DNA from: Bariatricus massiliensis | GTDB taxonomy: Bacteria; Bacillota; Clostridia; Lachnospirales; Lachnospiraceae | DNA: 64,000 bases | Reading direction: 5' to 3' | NCBI RefSeq assembly: GCF_900086725.1 | Contig: NZ_LT574836.1 | Coordinates: 244,199-308,198, forward strand | In this document: one piece after another, positions 52,072 through 60,328 of the stretch | Numbering within the stretch: position 1 is the stretch's first letter | Layout: each line of letters begins with the position of its first letter | Position numbers and translations under genes: made by a program | The notes under the pieces: model-generated | Seen by the model: the letters and a program-made list of their open reading frames with translations, nothing else | What the model was told of the DNA's origin: nothing | The model's database searches: none

Positions 52072-52965
52072 ATGAAGAAGAAAACGCTGCAATTTCAGGT
52101 TACTGGAATTGTGGGAAGCATACTGATAATCGCATGTATTATATTGACCGCAAATTCTCTGTTTTCGGCTGATAGTTATTACGGGGATTACGCTGCCATG
52201 ATGGAAGCGGGCCTTTTGGAATATGATTCTGTTCTTCCGGAAAATACACTTCCGGATGAGAGCGAACCAGATACCACATATCAGGAGGTTTATCACAAAT
52301 TCTCTGTTCATTCAATTTGGATTATGGTGGTAACCATTCTTATTGCGTTGGGTGTGACTTACTGGGCCGTCGGGCGTTTGGTCCGGCCATTGAAAGAACT
52401 GACTCAGACTCTCCGGTCTACCGATGACCGGAATCTGGATAAACGGGTGAATCTGTCAGAGGCGCAGGAAGAGGTGCGGATATTGGCGGATGCGTACAAT
52501 GGGATGCTGCAGCGTTTGGAGGAGGCGTTTCTGGTTCAGAAAAGTTTTGCGGCCAATGCTGCCCATGAGTTGAAGACACCTCTTGCTGTGATAAAATCGT
52601 CTCTTCAAGTGCTGGAGATGAATCCAGACCCAGAAAAAGCAGACTACAGGGAATTCATGGATGATACGGGCAGATCGCTGGAACGCATTATAAAGACAGT
52701 AGAAGGGCTTCTGGCTCTGGCGAACATGACCTCCGCCCAGTCAGACCAGTGCGTGGACCTGTATCCGCTTCTGGAGCAGGCGGCAGAGGAATTATCACTT
52801 CATGCAGACATCGGACAGATAAGGCTGAACCTTTACAAGGAAACGGAGGCATATGCATGGGGAAACCCAAATTTGCTTTATCGTGCTTTGCGTCAGTTGA
52901 CAAAGGGATACATGATAAAAAACAAAATAATGGACTGCCAACCTATGAAAGCACCGCCCAAGTAG
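52072..52965 (+). pseudogene. Sensor histidine kinase, truncated by an integrated element
   Basis: 297 residues remain. Helix (about 8-28), sensor loop, second helix (about 82-104), HAMP, and HisKA with the phosphoacceptor in AANAAHELKTPLAVI. The ATP-binding domain begins (GNPNLLYRAL) but host homology stops around 52890; the last ~25 residues come from the inserted element and end at the TAG of 52963-52965. N, G1 and G2 boxes are missing, so no kinase activity is expected. ATG 52072 follows AAAGGAGGAATAAGG. Confidence 0.88.
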
Positions 52966-52984
52966 AGACTATGGGCGGTGTTTT
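52952..52984 (+). terminator. Terminator near the element's left end
   Basis: CACCGCCC (52952-52959) pairs with GGGCGGTG (52973-52980), then TTTT; outer bases ATGAAA/TTTCAT extend the pairing. It would insulate the element from host transcription. Confidence 0.85.
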
Positions 52985-53018
52985 CATGTACCGGCGGAAA
53001 GGAGGATTTACCCCTGTA

Positions 53019-53041
53019 CCTCGGGCCAAGTTGGCCCGAGG
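53019..53041. repeat. Element palindrome, copy 1 (perfect)
   Basis: CCTCGGGCCAA and TTGGCCCGAGG, 11-bp arms around one G. 71 bp before the ParB-like gene. Other copies at 54580, 55942 and 56772. Confidence 0.85.
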
Positions 53042-53045
53042 ACGC

Positions 53046-53078
53046 AAAGGGCCTGACTGAAAAGTTAGGCCCTTTTTT
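53046..53078 (+). terminator. Terminator or attenuator before the ParB-like gene
   Basis: AAAGGGCCT (53046-53054) with AGGCCCTTT (53067-53075), then T. It lies between palindrome copy 1 and the gene start, so read-through may be regulated. Confidence 0.82.
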
Positions 53079-53111
53079 CATGCCATCAAGCAAAAAGGAG
53101 GTATCTATTAA

Positions 53112-54572
53112 ATGGCTGATGATAAGCCCAAAACGACAACGGAGGCCCCGGAAATGAAACAGCCGGAGAAAGCCGCCGCCCCGGAACAGCCCGTACAGGA
53201 CACCAGCGGCAAGGCCGCGCCCACCGTGGGCGATAAGCCGCTTGAAACCCCGGAGGCCAAAAAACCGGCACAGGAGAAAGCCCCCAGCGTGACCGTCTAT
53301 AAGATGGACGATATTAAAGCACAGCGGGAGGCCGCCGCCAAGACAGATAAGGCCGCGCCCGCAAAGGCCACGGAACAGGGTAAAAAGGAGCCACGCCGGG
53401 GCCGCCCGCCGAAAGCGGATAAGGCACAGGCGGCGAAGCCCGAAAAACCCAAGGCTGGCCCGACGCGGGGGAAAACAGATAAGCCCAAGCAGGAGCAGGC
53501 AGCCGCCCCCAAGGCCAAAGCCCCTAAAACCCCCAAAGCCGCCGAACAGGCCGCCCCGCCCGTGGACGAGGCCAGCATGGAGGAAAAGAAGCAAAAGCTG
53601 GAACAGGAGTTGCGGGAAAAATACGGTATTCCCAAAACGGATAAGCCCGTGGAGCCGTGGGTGGCCCCGGAGGTGGAACAGGTAGTCAGAATAGCCCATG
53701 AAAAGCTCCATGCGTTCAAAGACCACCCGTTCAACGTCGAGCACAATACAAAGTTTCTGGCGTTTGTGGCGAGTATCCGGGCGCAGGGTGTGACACAGCC
53801 CGCCATTGTCCGCCCGGACGGCAAGGACGGTTACGAGATTATTTCCGGCCACCGCCGCGATGCGGGCAGTATTGAGGCCGAAATCCCCTTTACCCCGTGT
53901 ATCATCCGCGCCCTGAATGACGATCAGGCCATTCAGCAGATGGTGGAGGATAACGTCAACAACCGCGAAGTCACCACAATGGAGCTGGCGCGGGCCTTAA
54001 AAATGCAGTTGGAGGCCATCAAGCACCAAGGAGCGCGGGAGGCTTTGGACGGGCAGGACTTTACCGCCGATGTGGATAAACGCTCCAACGAGGTCATTGC
54101 GACCCGGAACGGAATGAGCGTCAAACAGGTACAGCGGCACATCGCGCTGACAAGGCTGGTACAGCCCTTGCAGGATTTGGTGGACGGAAAGGTGATGGGC
54201 GGCGATGGAAAGCCTCTCAAAATTTCCTTTACCCCCGCCGTGGAGCTCTCCGGCATTAGACCCGAAAACCAGAACTATATCGCGCTCGCCATCGAGGCGC
54301 AACAGGCGTCCCCCTCCCTGTCACAGTCCCAGCGTATGCGGGAGCTTGACAAGACCGGGAAATTAAACGGCGACGTGATTGACGGTATCATGTGTGAGGA
54401 AAAAAAGGAGGTAGACAAAGTGATTATCAGTGGAGCGGAACTTAGCAATTATTTTGGCAAGGAAAAGACCCCGCAGGAAATGAAAGCGCAGATTATCAAG
54501 CTGCTGGACGATTGGAAAGGCAAGGAGAAAGAACAGGCCGCGCCTGAAAAGAAGCCCCAAAAGGAGAAGTAA
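53112..54572 (+). CDS. ParB/Spo0J-like protein with AT-hook tail
   Basis: 486 residues. N-terminal ~185 are Pro/Ala/Lys-rich and disordered with an AT-hook core RRGRPPK (about 97-103). Then a ParB N-domain (HPFNVEHNTKFLAFVASIRAQGV, ISGHRRDAG corresponding to the GERR box) and a helix-turn-helix part (EVIATRNGMSVKQVQRHIALTRLV). Relatives on conjugative elements bind DNA and may aid maintenance or regulate transfer. AAAGGAGG precedes ATG 53112. No ParA gene adjoins. Confidence 0.88.
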   Translation: MADDKPKTTTEAPEMKQPEKAAAPEQPVQDTSGKAAPTVGDKPLETPEAKKPAQEKAPSVTVYKMDDIKAQREAAAKTDKAAPAKATEQGKKEPRRGRPPKADKAQAAKPEKPKAGPTRGKTDKPKQEQAAAPKAKAPKTPKAAEQAAPPVDEASMEEKKQKLEQELREKYGIPKTDKPVEPWVAPEVEQVVRIAHEKLHAFKDHPFNVEHNTKFLAFVASIRAQGVTQPAIVRPDGKDGYEIISGHRRDAGSIEAEIPFTPCIIRALNDDQAIQQMVEDNVNNREVTTMELARALKMQLEAIKHQGAREALDGQDFTADVDKRSNEVIATRNGMSVKQVQRHIALTRLVQPLQDLVDGKVMGGDGKPLKISFTPAVELSGIRPENQNYIALAIEAQQASPSLSQSQRMRELDKTGKLNGDVIDGIMCEEKKEVDKVIISGAELSNYFGKEKTPQEMKAQIIKLLDDWKGKEKEQAAPEKKPQKEK

Positions 54573-54579
54573 GGCCAGA

Positions 54580-54602
54580 CCTCGGGCCAAGTTGACCCGA
54601 AG
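54580..54602. repeat. Element palindrome, copy 2
   Basis: Left arm CCTCGGGCCAA intact; right arm TTGACCCGAAG with two changes. It begins 7 bp after the ParB-like stop. Confidence 0.8.
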
Positions 54603-54611
54603 CAAGGGCTT

Positions 54612-54824
54612 TGCGGGGCCCTGCCCCGCACCCCGGAGCTCTAAGGATTATTCCCCGTCGCCGTGGACTTCATAGCGCAACCGGGGGAGGCAGTCAAGGG
54701 TGGCGCTCGCGCCACCGCCAACGGCGGCAAAGCCCTTGACAGCCTCTCCCGGTTGTGCTTTCCCACGGACGAGCGACGGGGATTATTCCTTTGAGCCGTT
54801 CCCCCGCCCATGAGTGGGCGGGGG
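54612..54824. repeat. Large imperfect palindrome and flanking hairpins
   Basis: Main stem 54653-54781: CCCCGTCGC / GCGACGGGG, CCGTGG / CCACGG, then 26-base arms (54675-54700 and 54733-54758) matching at 23 positions, closing on GGTGGCGC-TC-GCGCCACC (54699-54716). Hairpins TGCGGGGC/GCCCCGCA (54612-54630) and CCCCCGCCCA/TGGGCGGGGG (54801-54824) flank it. This fills the 308-bp gene-free gap. Candidate oriT, replication site or structured RNA. Confidence 0.75.
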
Positions 54825-54880
54825 CGGAGGGGGTGGGCTGACCCCACTTTCGCAAAAACAGGAAAAGGAGGAACCTTACT

Positions 54881-55231
54881 ATGAAAAGACCTTTGGCATA
54901 CATTACCGCCGCATGGAGCGGGGACTGTGAGGCCGACACGGAACAGGCCGCCGGATATTGCCGGATAGCCTATGAGGCCGGATTTTCCCCGGTCTGCCCC
55001 CTGCTGTATCTCCCGCTGTTCATCAATGACGCTATCCCGCAGGAACACAAGGACGGGATTGACATTCGCCGTGATATGCTCCGGCGCTCCCGTGTGCTGG
55101 TAGTCTGCGGCGGGGATATGGACGAGGACGTGAAAAACGATATTGCCGTGGCCCAGCGGCTCAACATCACGGCAACCACCCTCGCGGGCATTGTCACGGT
55201 GAACCAACAGGGCCGGGAAAGCCATGATTGA
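54881..55231 (+). CDS. DUF7768/DUF4406-like protein
   Basis: 116 residues, nucleoside-deoxyribosyltransferase-like fold: KRPLAYITAAWSGD at the start, YEAGFSPVCPLLYLPLFIND, IRRDMLRRSRVLVVCGGDMDEDVKNDIAVA. Often found on Firmicute conjugative elements; activity unproven. AAAGGAGGAACCTTACT before ATG. Overlaps ardA by 8 bp. Confidence 0.75.
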   Translation: MKRPLAYITAAWSGDCEADTEQAAGYCRIAYEAGFSPVCPLLYLPLFINDAIPQEHKDGIDIRRDMLRRSRVLVVCGGDMDEDVKNDIAVAQRLNITATTLAGIVTVNQQGRESHD

Positions 55232-55940
55232 GCTGACCATCGGCAACCAAGGCAGATACGCCGAGGGCGTTTTGGCAGTTGCAACGCTGACGCTCCCCGC
55301 CACCACCGAGGCCGTGCAAGCCGCACTGTCCCATATCGGCGTGGACGGCAGGCGGTATGAGGAAATCTATATCGCCCAATGTGAAACGCCCGTGCCGGGG
55401 CTGGCCGCCCGTATCGGGGAATATGAAAGTATTGACGAGCTCAACTGCCTTGCCGCCCTGCTGGAAACATTGGACGGAAACGGCGGGCTTGACAAATTCG
55501 AGGCCGCCGTGACCCTCGGGGAATACACCGGGAGCGTGAAAGACCTTATCAATCTGGCCCAAAACCTCGACTGTTACGACCTCTACCCCGGAGTAACCGA
55601 CGAGGAAAAATTGGGCTATTACATGATAGACGAAATGTGCGCCCTCAAAATCCCGGAGGAAATACAGGGCTATTTCGACTATGAGGCATACGGGCGGGAC
55701 ACGTTTCTCAACGAAACAAGCGAATTTACGGACAGGGGCTACATCTGCAACAACGGCGGCAGTTTCATTGAGCACTATTCCGGGCGGGACGATCTGCCGG
55801 AGGAACACCGGGTTTTCGCCTACCCCAAGGAAAAGGAGGCCACGCGCTCCATACTTGCAACACTGAAACAGCACCGGGAGGCCGCCCCCGCCGCGCACAG
55901 CGGCAAGGAAAAGACGGCGGCCTCCCATGATGAACGGTAG
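55224..55940 (+). CDS. ardA: Antirestriction protein ArdA
   Basis: 238 residues, very acidic. DNA-mimic that blocks type I restriction enzymes when the element enters a new host. EIYIAQCETPVPGL, IDELNCLAALLE, and the ArdA segment GYFDYEAYGRD. The C-terminal ~35 residues are an extra Ala/Lys-rich tail. Stop is followed 1 bp later by palindrome copy 3. Confidence 0.88.
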   Translation: MIELTIGNQGRYAEGVLAVATLTLPATTEAVQAALSHIGVDGRRYEEIYIAQCETPVPGLAARIGEYESIDELNCLAALLETLDGNGGLDKFEAAVTLGEYTGSVKDLINLAQNLDCYDLYPGVTDEEKLGYYMIDEMCALKIPEEIQGYFDYEAYGRDTFLNETSEFTDRGYICNNGGSFIEHYSGRDDLPEEHRVFAYPKEKEATRSILATLKQHREAAPAAHSGKEKTAASHDER

Positions 55941-55941
55941 A

Positions 55942-55964
55942 CCTCGGGCCAACTTGACCCGAGG
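55942..55964. repeat. Element palindrome, copy 3
   Basis: CCTCGGGCCAA and TTGACCCGAGG around one C, one change from perfect. 30 bp ahead of the DUF6674 gene. Confidence 0.8.
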
Positions 55965-55993
55965 TTTTGTAATCTCACGGAAAGGAGGACGAT

Positions 55994-56770
55994 TTGGCAA
56001 AACGAAAAGAGGCGGATACCCCGATTTTAGAAAACGAGGCCGTCAAGGAACTGCTTGCCCTGCTGAAAGAAAATCAGGCGCAGGGCGGCAAGGAGCTGGC
56101 GGCGGCCATCGGACAGGTGGCGGAAATGGAAAAACAGCTTGCCGAGGCCGTGGGGGAACTGAAAACCATGCGGGAGGATTTGGCACAAATGCAGAACCAC
56201 CCGCTGAAAGCGGCCCTGCAAAAATCCATCATCACCCTGCAAGACCGTATCCTTGCCCTGCGGGATAACCTCGCGGAGCTAAAGGCCGGGGTGATTGAGG
56301 GCTGTAAAAAGGCCCTCGCGGATTTCAAGGTGCGGGGCGTGGCGGCGTTAGACAACGCGGCCCGTTTCTTCCATATTAAGTCCGGGCTGGAAACCATGCG
56401 GGACAATCTCGGCCAGAGTATCGGTATCGACCAAAAGGCCATTGCCAAGATTGAGGCGGTCAGCGCCGAGTACCACGAAGCGGGCCGGCACTTGAAAAAC
56501 ATAGGCCGCACCCTCACCGGGAAAGAGGCGGTACAGGAGGCCAAGCCCGCCGGGAAGCTGGCAAAGACCATCGAGGCCCCGTACCGGGCGGAGCTGGCCT
56601 GCCTCCACGCCATGAAAAAGAGCGTGGGAAAAGCCATTGACCGTGTTTCCCGGCTGGAACAGGCGGCGGAGAAAAAGCCGTCCATCTTGAAAACCATGCA
56701 GGAGCACAAGGAAAAAGCACAGCCGCCGCAGGAGAAAGCCGCCCCGGCTGTGTCCCATGACGGGCGGTAG
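55994..56770 (+). CDS. DUF6674 family protein
   Basis: 258 residues from a TTG start (55994) with AAAGGAGGACGAT upstream. Mostly helical and coiled-coil (about 20-75), then ARFFHIKSGLETMRDNLGQSIGIDQKAIAKIEAVS and a basic C-terminus. Family is known from Tn1549/CTn-type elements, function unknown; a structural or scaffold role in transfer is only a guess. Confidence 0.7.
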   Translation: MAKRKEADTPILENEAVKELLALLKENQAQGGKELAAAIGQVAEMEKQLAEAVGELKTMREDLAQMQNHPLKAALQKSIITLQDRILALRDNLAELKAGVIEGCKKALADFKVRGVAALDNAARFFHIKSGLETMRDNLGQSIGIDQKAIAKIEAVSAEYHEAGRHLKNIGRTLTGKEAVQEAKPAGKLAKTIEAPYRAELACLHAMKKSVGKAIDRVSRLEQAAEKKPSILKTMQEHKEKAQPPQEKAAPAVSHDGR

Positions 56771-56771
56771 A

Positions 56772-56794
56772 CCTCGGGCCAAGTTGGCCCGAAG
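56772..56794. repeat. Element palindrome, copy 4
   Basis: CCTCGGGCCAA and TTGGCCCGAAG around one G, one change from perfect. Directly after the DUF6674 stop and 55 bp before the PcfB-like gene. Confidence 0.8.
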
Positions 56795-56848
56795 CCAGCC
56801 CCGGGGGCCTCCCCTCCCACAGAAAGGCCCGGACAGAAAGGAGGTTTC

Positions 56849-57319
56849 ATGCAGGAGGAAGTAAACGAGCGCACCGTGGCCCTGTCCGTCAAGGCCGCGA
56901 AGCTCACAGGGCGGGTGCTTGCCAGCGCCCTGCAAAAATGGCTGGCAGACCATAAAAAGGCCCATGAGGCCGGGCTCACTCCCCACGGGAGGCAGAGCGT
57001 AAAAAAGCTCATGGGCCATGAGGGCGCAAAAAACAGTATTCAGCTAAAGGGAGCGCCGAGGCAGTTTGACCGCGTGGCCCGCAAGTTTAACGTGGACTAC
57101 GCCTTTTACAAGACCGGCCCCAAGGACTATCTGCTGTTCTTCAAGGCCGGACAGGCGGACGCCATCACGGCGGCGTTCTCGGAATACACCAAACGGACGC
57201 TTCACAAGGGCAAGGAAAAGCCCTCCATCATCGGCCAGCTACGCAAATTCACAGAGCTTGCCAAGGAGCGGCAGCCGGAGCACCAACGGGCCAGAGAGGC
57301 GGTGAAAGGGGAACGATGA
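56849..57319 (+). CDS. PcfB-like (DUF3801) conjugation protein
   Basis: 156 residues. Contains KLTGRVLASALQKWL, QSVKKLMGHEGAKNSIQL, FNVDYAFYKTGPKDYLLFFKAGQADAITAAF. In pCF10, PcfB is a relaxosome/coupling accessory. Overlaps the VirD4 start by 4 bp, matching the usual PcfB-VirD4 order. Confidence 0.85.
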   Translation: MQEEVNERTVALSVKAAKLTGRVLASALQKWLADHKKAHEAGLTPHGRQSVKKLMGHEGAKNSIQLKGAPRQFDRVARKFNVDYAFYKTGPKDYLLFFKAGQADAITAAFSEYTKRTLHKGKEKPSIIGQLRKFTELAKERQPEHQRAREAVKGER

Positions 57320-57621
57320 ACGAGAAAATCAGGAAATATCTGCTCCCCAACCTCCCGTACCTGATGGTATTCTGGTTCTTTGCACAGCTCGGGGAGGCAT
57401 ACCGCCTCGCGGCTGGGGCTGACTTTGCCCATAAGCTCATAGGCATGGTGGCGGCCATCAACCCGGCCTTGCAGACAATCGGGCTGGGCCTTGCACCCCT
57501 TGACTGGCTGGTGGGCCTCGCGGGAGCCGTGACAATCCGGCTGGTGGTATACAGCAAGGTCAAGAAATCAAAGAAATTCCGGCGTGATCTGGAATACGGC
57601 TCGGCCCGGTGGAGTGCATAA
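57316..57621 (+). pseudogene. VirD4-type coupling protein, interrupted after ~98 residues
   Basis: 101 residues: two N-terminal membrane helices (about 12-30 and 55-80) and the start of the soluble part, EYGSARW, which in TraG/VirD4 proteins leads to WG and then the Walker A domain. Here TGG (57610-57612) is followed by AGT GCA TAA from the inserted element. All ATPase motifs are missing; the rest must lie beyond the window if the element is intact. Confidence 0.85.
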
Positions 57622-57668
57622 TTTTAAGTGTAAAGGAAGCCTATATGGACGCACAGGAGGTTATGCAC

Positions 57669-59519
57669 ATGACTGATTATAGTAAAATTACAGCCCTTTA
57701 CTCCCGCCTTTCCGTGGGCGACGAGGACAGGGACGGCGGTGAGAGTAACTCGATACAGAACCAAAAAATCTTTTTGGAGAACTACGCCAGAGGGCAGCAC
57801 TTAACCAATATCCGGCACTACATTGACGATGACGAAAGCGGCAGATTTTTTGACCGTTCTGCCTACTCCCGCATGATGGACGATGTAGAGAACGGGAAAA
57901 TCGGTGTCTGCATTATGAAAGACCTGACACGCTGGGGGCGTGACTATCTCCAAGTCGGCAATGCGATGGAGATATTCAGACGGAACAATGTGCGCTTTAT
58001 CGCAGTCAACAACGGGATAGACAGCGAAAAGCCCGATACATTGGAGTTTGCGCCCTTTATCAACATCATGTCGGAGTGGTACGCAAAGGACATCAGCAAG
58101 AAAGTAAAGACCGGCATTAAGACGAAGGGCATGAGTGGAAAGCCGATTGCCACCGAAGCCCCCTATGGCTATGTCAAATCCCCGGACAACAAGGATTTTT
58201 GGATTATCGACGAGGAAGCCGCCGGAGTTGTTCGTTTGATTTTTCGCCTGTTTCTGGACGGAAAAAACCGAAACCAAATTGCCGTATATCTCACGCAGGC
58301 GCAAATCCCAACGCCCACATTCTACATGAAAGAGCGCGGGCGGGGAACCTGTAAAAACAGGGCGCTCAATGAGGCCAACCGCTATAAGTGGAACAAAGCC
58401 ACCCTGACCCATATCCTCACACGGCAGGAGTATTGCGGTGATGTTGTCAACTTCAAGACCACAAAGCACTTCCGCGACAAGCGGAACCACTATGTAGACC
58501 GGAGCCAATGGCAGATAACCGAAAATGTGCATGAGCCGATTATTGACCGCACCGACTTTGAAACCGTACAGCGGATTTTGGAAAATGCGCCCGTCAAACG
58601 CCCCAACGGGGACGGGGAAATCCACCCTTTGTCGGGCTTGCTTTTCTGTAAGGATTGCGGTGCGAAAATGCACATTCGCATAGATTATCGGAATGGCGGC
58701 AAGCGTCATGTTGCCTATTGCAGCGAGTACCACAAGGGAAAAGCCAAAAACCCCAAATGCAATTCCCCGCACATCATTGACGCGGATTTGCTCATGCAGA
58801 CCATCGCGGAAGTGCTGAAGAAAATCGAGGACTATTCTATCAGCAACTGGGCGGAATTTGAAGCCTTAGTGAAAAAGAACCTTGCCATGCAGCAGACCGA
58901 CAAGACCAAGAAACAGCAGAAGCGTATCCCGCAAATCACGACGCGCCTTGAACAGATTGACAAGGTGCTGAACAAGCTCTATGAGGACAACGCCCTCGGC
59001 ACGATCCCGCAAGACCGCTATGAGCAAATGTCGCAGAAGTATTCAGAAGAATACTATGCGCTGAAAGCGGAGCTTGCCGAGCTGCAAGAGCAGCTATCCG
59101 CTTTTGAGAACGCGGGCGGACGGGCGCAGAAGTTTTTGAAGCTGACGGAACGCTACGCTGCCTTTACCGACCTGACCCCCGCCATTCTCAACGAGTTTAT
59201 CAGCCGGATTGAAGTGCATGAGCGCGACAAGAAAAGGGCAAAACAAGCCATTCAGCACATCGGGATATATTTCAACTATATCGGCAAATTTGAGAACGAA
59301 GTGACACAGCTTACAGAGCCAACGGAGCAGGAAATCCGGCAAATGCGGGAGAAAATCGAGGAAGCCCAAAAGGAAAAGAGCCGCGCCTACCACCGGCAGT
59401 ATTCAAGGGAGTACCGGGCGCGTAACCTTGAAAAGCGACGGGAGTATGACCGCATGAAAGCACGGGAATACCGGGCAAAGAAAAAGGCACAGGAAGCCGC
59501 CGCAGCACCCGCACAGTAA
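57669..59519 (+). CDS. Large serine recombinase (TnpX/TndX type)
   Basis: 616 residues. Resolvase domain with catalytic Ser in ALYSRLSVGDED and IMKDLTRWGRDYLQVG; recombinase domain with APYGYVKSPDNKDFWIIDEEAAGVVRLIFRLF and LTHILTRQEYCGDVVNF; zinc ribbon CKDCGAKMHIRI...YCSEYH...KCNSPHI (C4 ligands); a coiled-coil; and a basic C-terminus. Excises and inserts the element. ATG 57669 has AGGAGG 8 bases ahead; earlier starts are worse spaced. Very close to the element's left end as in Tn4451. Confidence 0.93.
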   Translation: MTDYSKITALYSRLSVGDEDRDGGESNSIQNQKIFLENYARGQHLTNIRHYIDDDESGRFFDRSAYSRMMDDVENGKIGVCIMKDLTRWGRDYLQVGNAMEIFRRNNVRFIAVNNGIDSEKPDTLEFAPFINIMSEWYAKDISKKVKTGIKTKGMSGKPIATEAPYGYVKSPDNKDFWIIDEEAAGVVRLIFRLFLDGKNRNQIAVYLTQAQIPTPTFYMKERGRGTCKNRALNEANRYKWNKATLTHILTRQEYCGDVVNFKTTKHFRDKRNHYVDRSQWQITENVHEPIIDRTDFETVQRILENAPVKRPNGDGEIHPLSGLLFCKDCGAKMHIRIDYRNGGKRHVAYCSEYHKGKAKNPKCNSPHIIDADLLMQTIAEVLKKIEDYSISNWAEFEALVKKNLAMQQTDKTKKQQKRIPQITTRLEQIDKVLNKLYEDNALGTIPQDRYEQMSQKYSEEYYALKAELAELQEQLSAFENAGGRAQKFLKLTERYAAFTDLTPAILNEFISRIEVHERDKKRAKQAIQHIGIYFNYIGKFENEVTQLTEPTEQEIRQMREKIEEAQKEKSRAYHRQYSREYRARNLEKRREYDRMKAREYRAKKKAQEAAAAPAQ

Positions 59520-59537
59520 AACCGAATACTGACAACC

Positions 59538-59574
59538 AAGAGGGATTTTCCGGGCTACGGGAAATCCCTCTTTT
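59538..59574 (+). terminator. Terminator after the recombinase
   Basis: AAGAGGGATTTTCC with GGGAAATCCCTCTT and a following T run. Confidence 0.85.
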
Positions 59575-59597
59575 GCACCCAGAGAAAGGAGCCGCCT

Positions 59598-59792
59598 ATG
59601 GCAGAACAGAACGGGACACCTCAATCCCCCGACAGTGTTATCACGACACAGAGGGACGGACAGACCATCGTTGCGGAGTTGTTTTTCAACCACAGCGGCA
59701 CAGAAACATTCCGCGACAAGCTGCTCAAAGTGATACTTGCCGACAGCTTGCAGGACGGTCAAGAGCCGGAAAAAACGAAAATCACGCGATAG
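59598..59792 (+). CDS. tnpW: Transposon protein TnpW family
   Basis: 64 residues (MAEQNGTPQSPDSVITTQRD, then FFNHSGTETFRDKLLKVILAD). Small TnpW-type protein of Tn4451-related elements; its function is not known. AGAAAGGAGCCGCCT before the ATG. Confidence 0.75.
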   Translation: MAEQNGTPQSPDSVITTQRDGQTIVAELFFNHSGTETFRDKLLKVILADSLQDGQEPEKTKITR

Positions 59793-59793
59793 G

Positions 59794-59835
59794 AACCGCC
59801 CGGACGAAGAATGGTTCGCCGGGGCGGTTTCTATT
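59794..59835 (+). terminator. Hairpin after tnpW
   Basis: AACCGCCC (59794-59801) pairs with GGGCGGTT (59822-59829), weak T tail. Confidence 0.6.
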
Positions 59836-59925
59836 TGAAAATCCCCATTTTCCCCAAGTCAAGAGCCGGGAAAATTCCCTCAAAAATGCCCCTCTCTCCA
59901 AACGAGGGCGCAGAAAGGAGAGTTT

Positions 59926-60222
59926 ATGCGAACAGGGCTTCCCAAGCAAAAAAAGATCACAGACATCTGGTTTGATGAGAAAGACCCGTTGATCCATATC
60001 CGTACCCACAACACCGACTTGAAGAAGCGGCTTGCCGCCTATGCCGAGCAGCACCCCGATGTGTGCCGCCAGACCGACGCAGACCCGGAAACGGGCTGCA
60101 TGGAGTTTGACATTGAGAAAGGCCGCTTCTCTTTCCGTCTGACCGCCCCATACAGCGAGGAACGGCGGGAAGCGGCGCGGCGGTATGCCAGAGAGAGCAA
60201 CGTCGCCGACAGGCTGAAATAG
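59926..60222 (+). CDS. Hypothetical small element protein
   Basis: 98 residues, family not recognised. Charged, mixed alpha/beta: DIWFDEKDPLIHIRTHNTDLKKRLAAYAEQHP and FDIEKGRFSFRLTAP, C-terminal basic helix. AGAAAGGAGAGTTT before ATG. Ends 2 bp before the cassette promoter. Confidence 0.65.
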   Translation: MRTGLPKQKKITDIWFDEKDPLIHIRTHNTDLKKRLAAYAEQHPDVCRQTDADPETGCMEFDIEKGRFSFRLTAPYSEERREAARRYARESNVADRLK

Positions 60223-60224
60223 AG

Positions 60225-60253
60225 TTGAAATGTTCATAGTTTTGTGCTATACT
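60225..60253 (+). promoter_or_regulatory. Promoter of the methyltransferase cassette
   Basis: TTGAAA 60225-60230, 17 bp, TATACT 60248-60253. Transcription should start near 60260, giving a ~150-base leader. Confidence 0.8.
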
Positions 60254-60301
60254 TTTTCTAAAAGCAGAGTAATACTGCGGAATTGATTGGAGGACAACAC
60301 A

Positions 60302-60328
60302 ATGGTTACATTTATGAGATTAAGATAA
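60302..60328 (+). CDS. Leader peptide MVTFMRLR
   Basis: Eight codons then TAA. GGAGG (60289-60293) lies 8 bases ahead of the ATG, a strong site for so short a frame. Met5-Arg6-Leu7-Arg8 matches the ErmD leader (MTHSMRLR...) at the same positions; Arg-X-Arg (+X+) is an established macrolide arrest motif. Probable drug sensor for the downstream gene. Confidence 0.8.
   Translation: MVTFMRLR

Noticed and set aside
52072..52965. Kinase truncation as a sequencing error
   Set aside because: Sequence beyond the break is G+C-rich element DNA with terminators and conjugation genes, not a frameshifted kinase.
52893..53852. 319-codon minus-strand frame antisense to the ParB-like gene
   Set aside because: Long frames are common opposite G+C-rich low-complexity coding DNA; the plus-strand gene has a ribosome site and domains.
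56074..57012. 312-codon minus-strand frame
   Set aside because: Opposite the DUF6674 and PcfB-like genes; a shadow frame in G+C-rich DNA.
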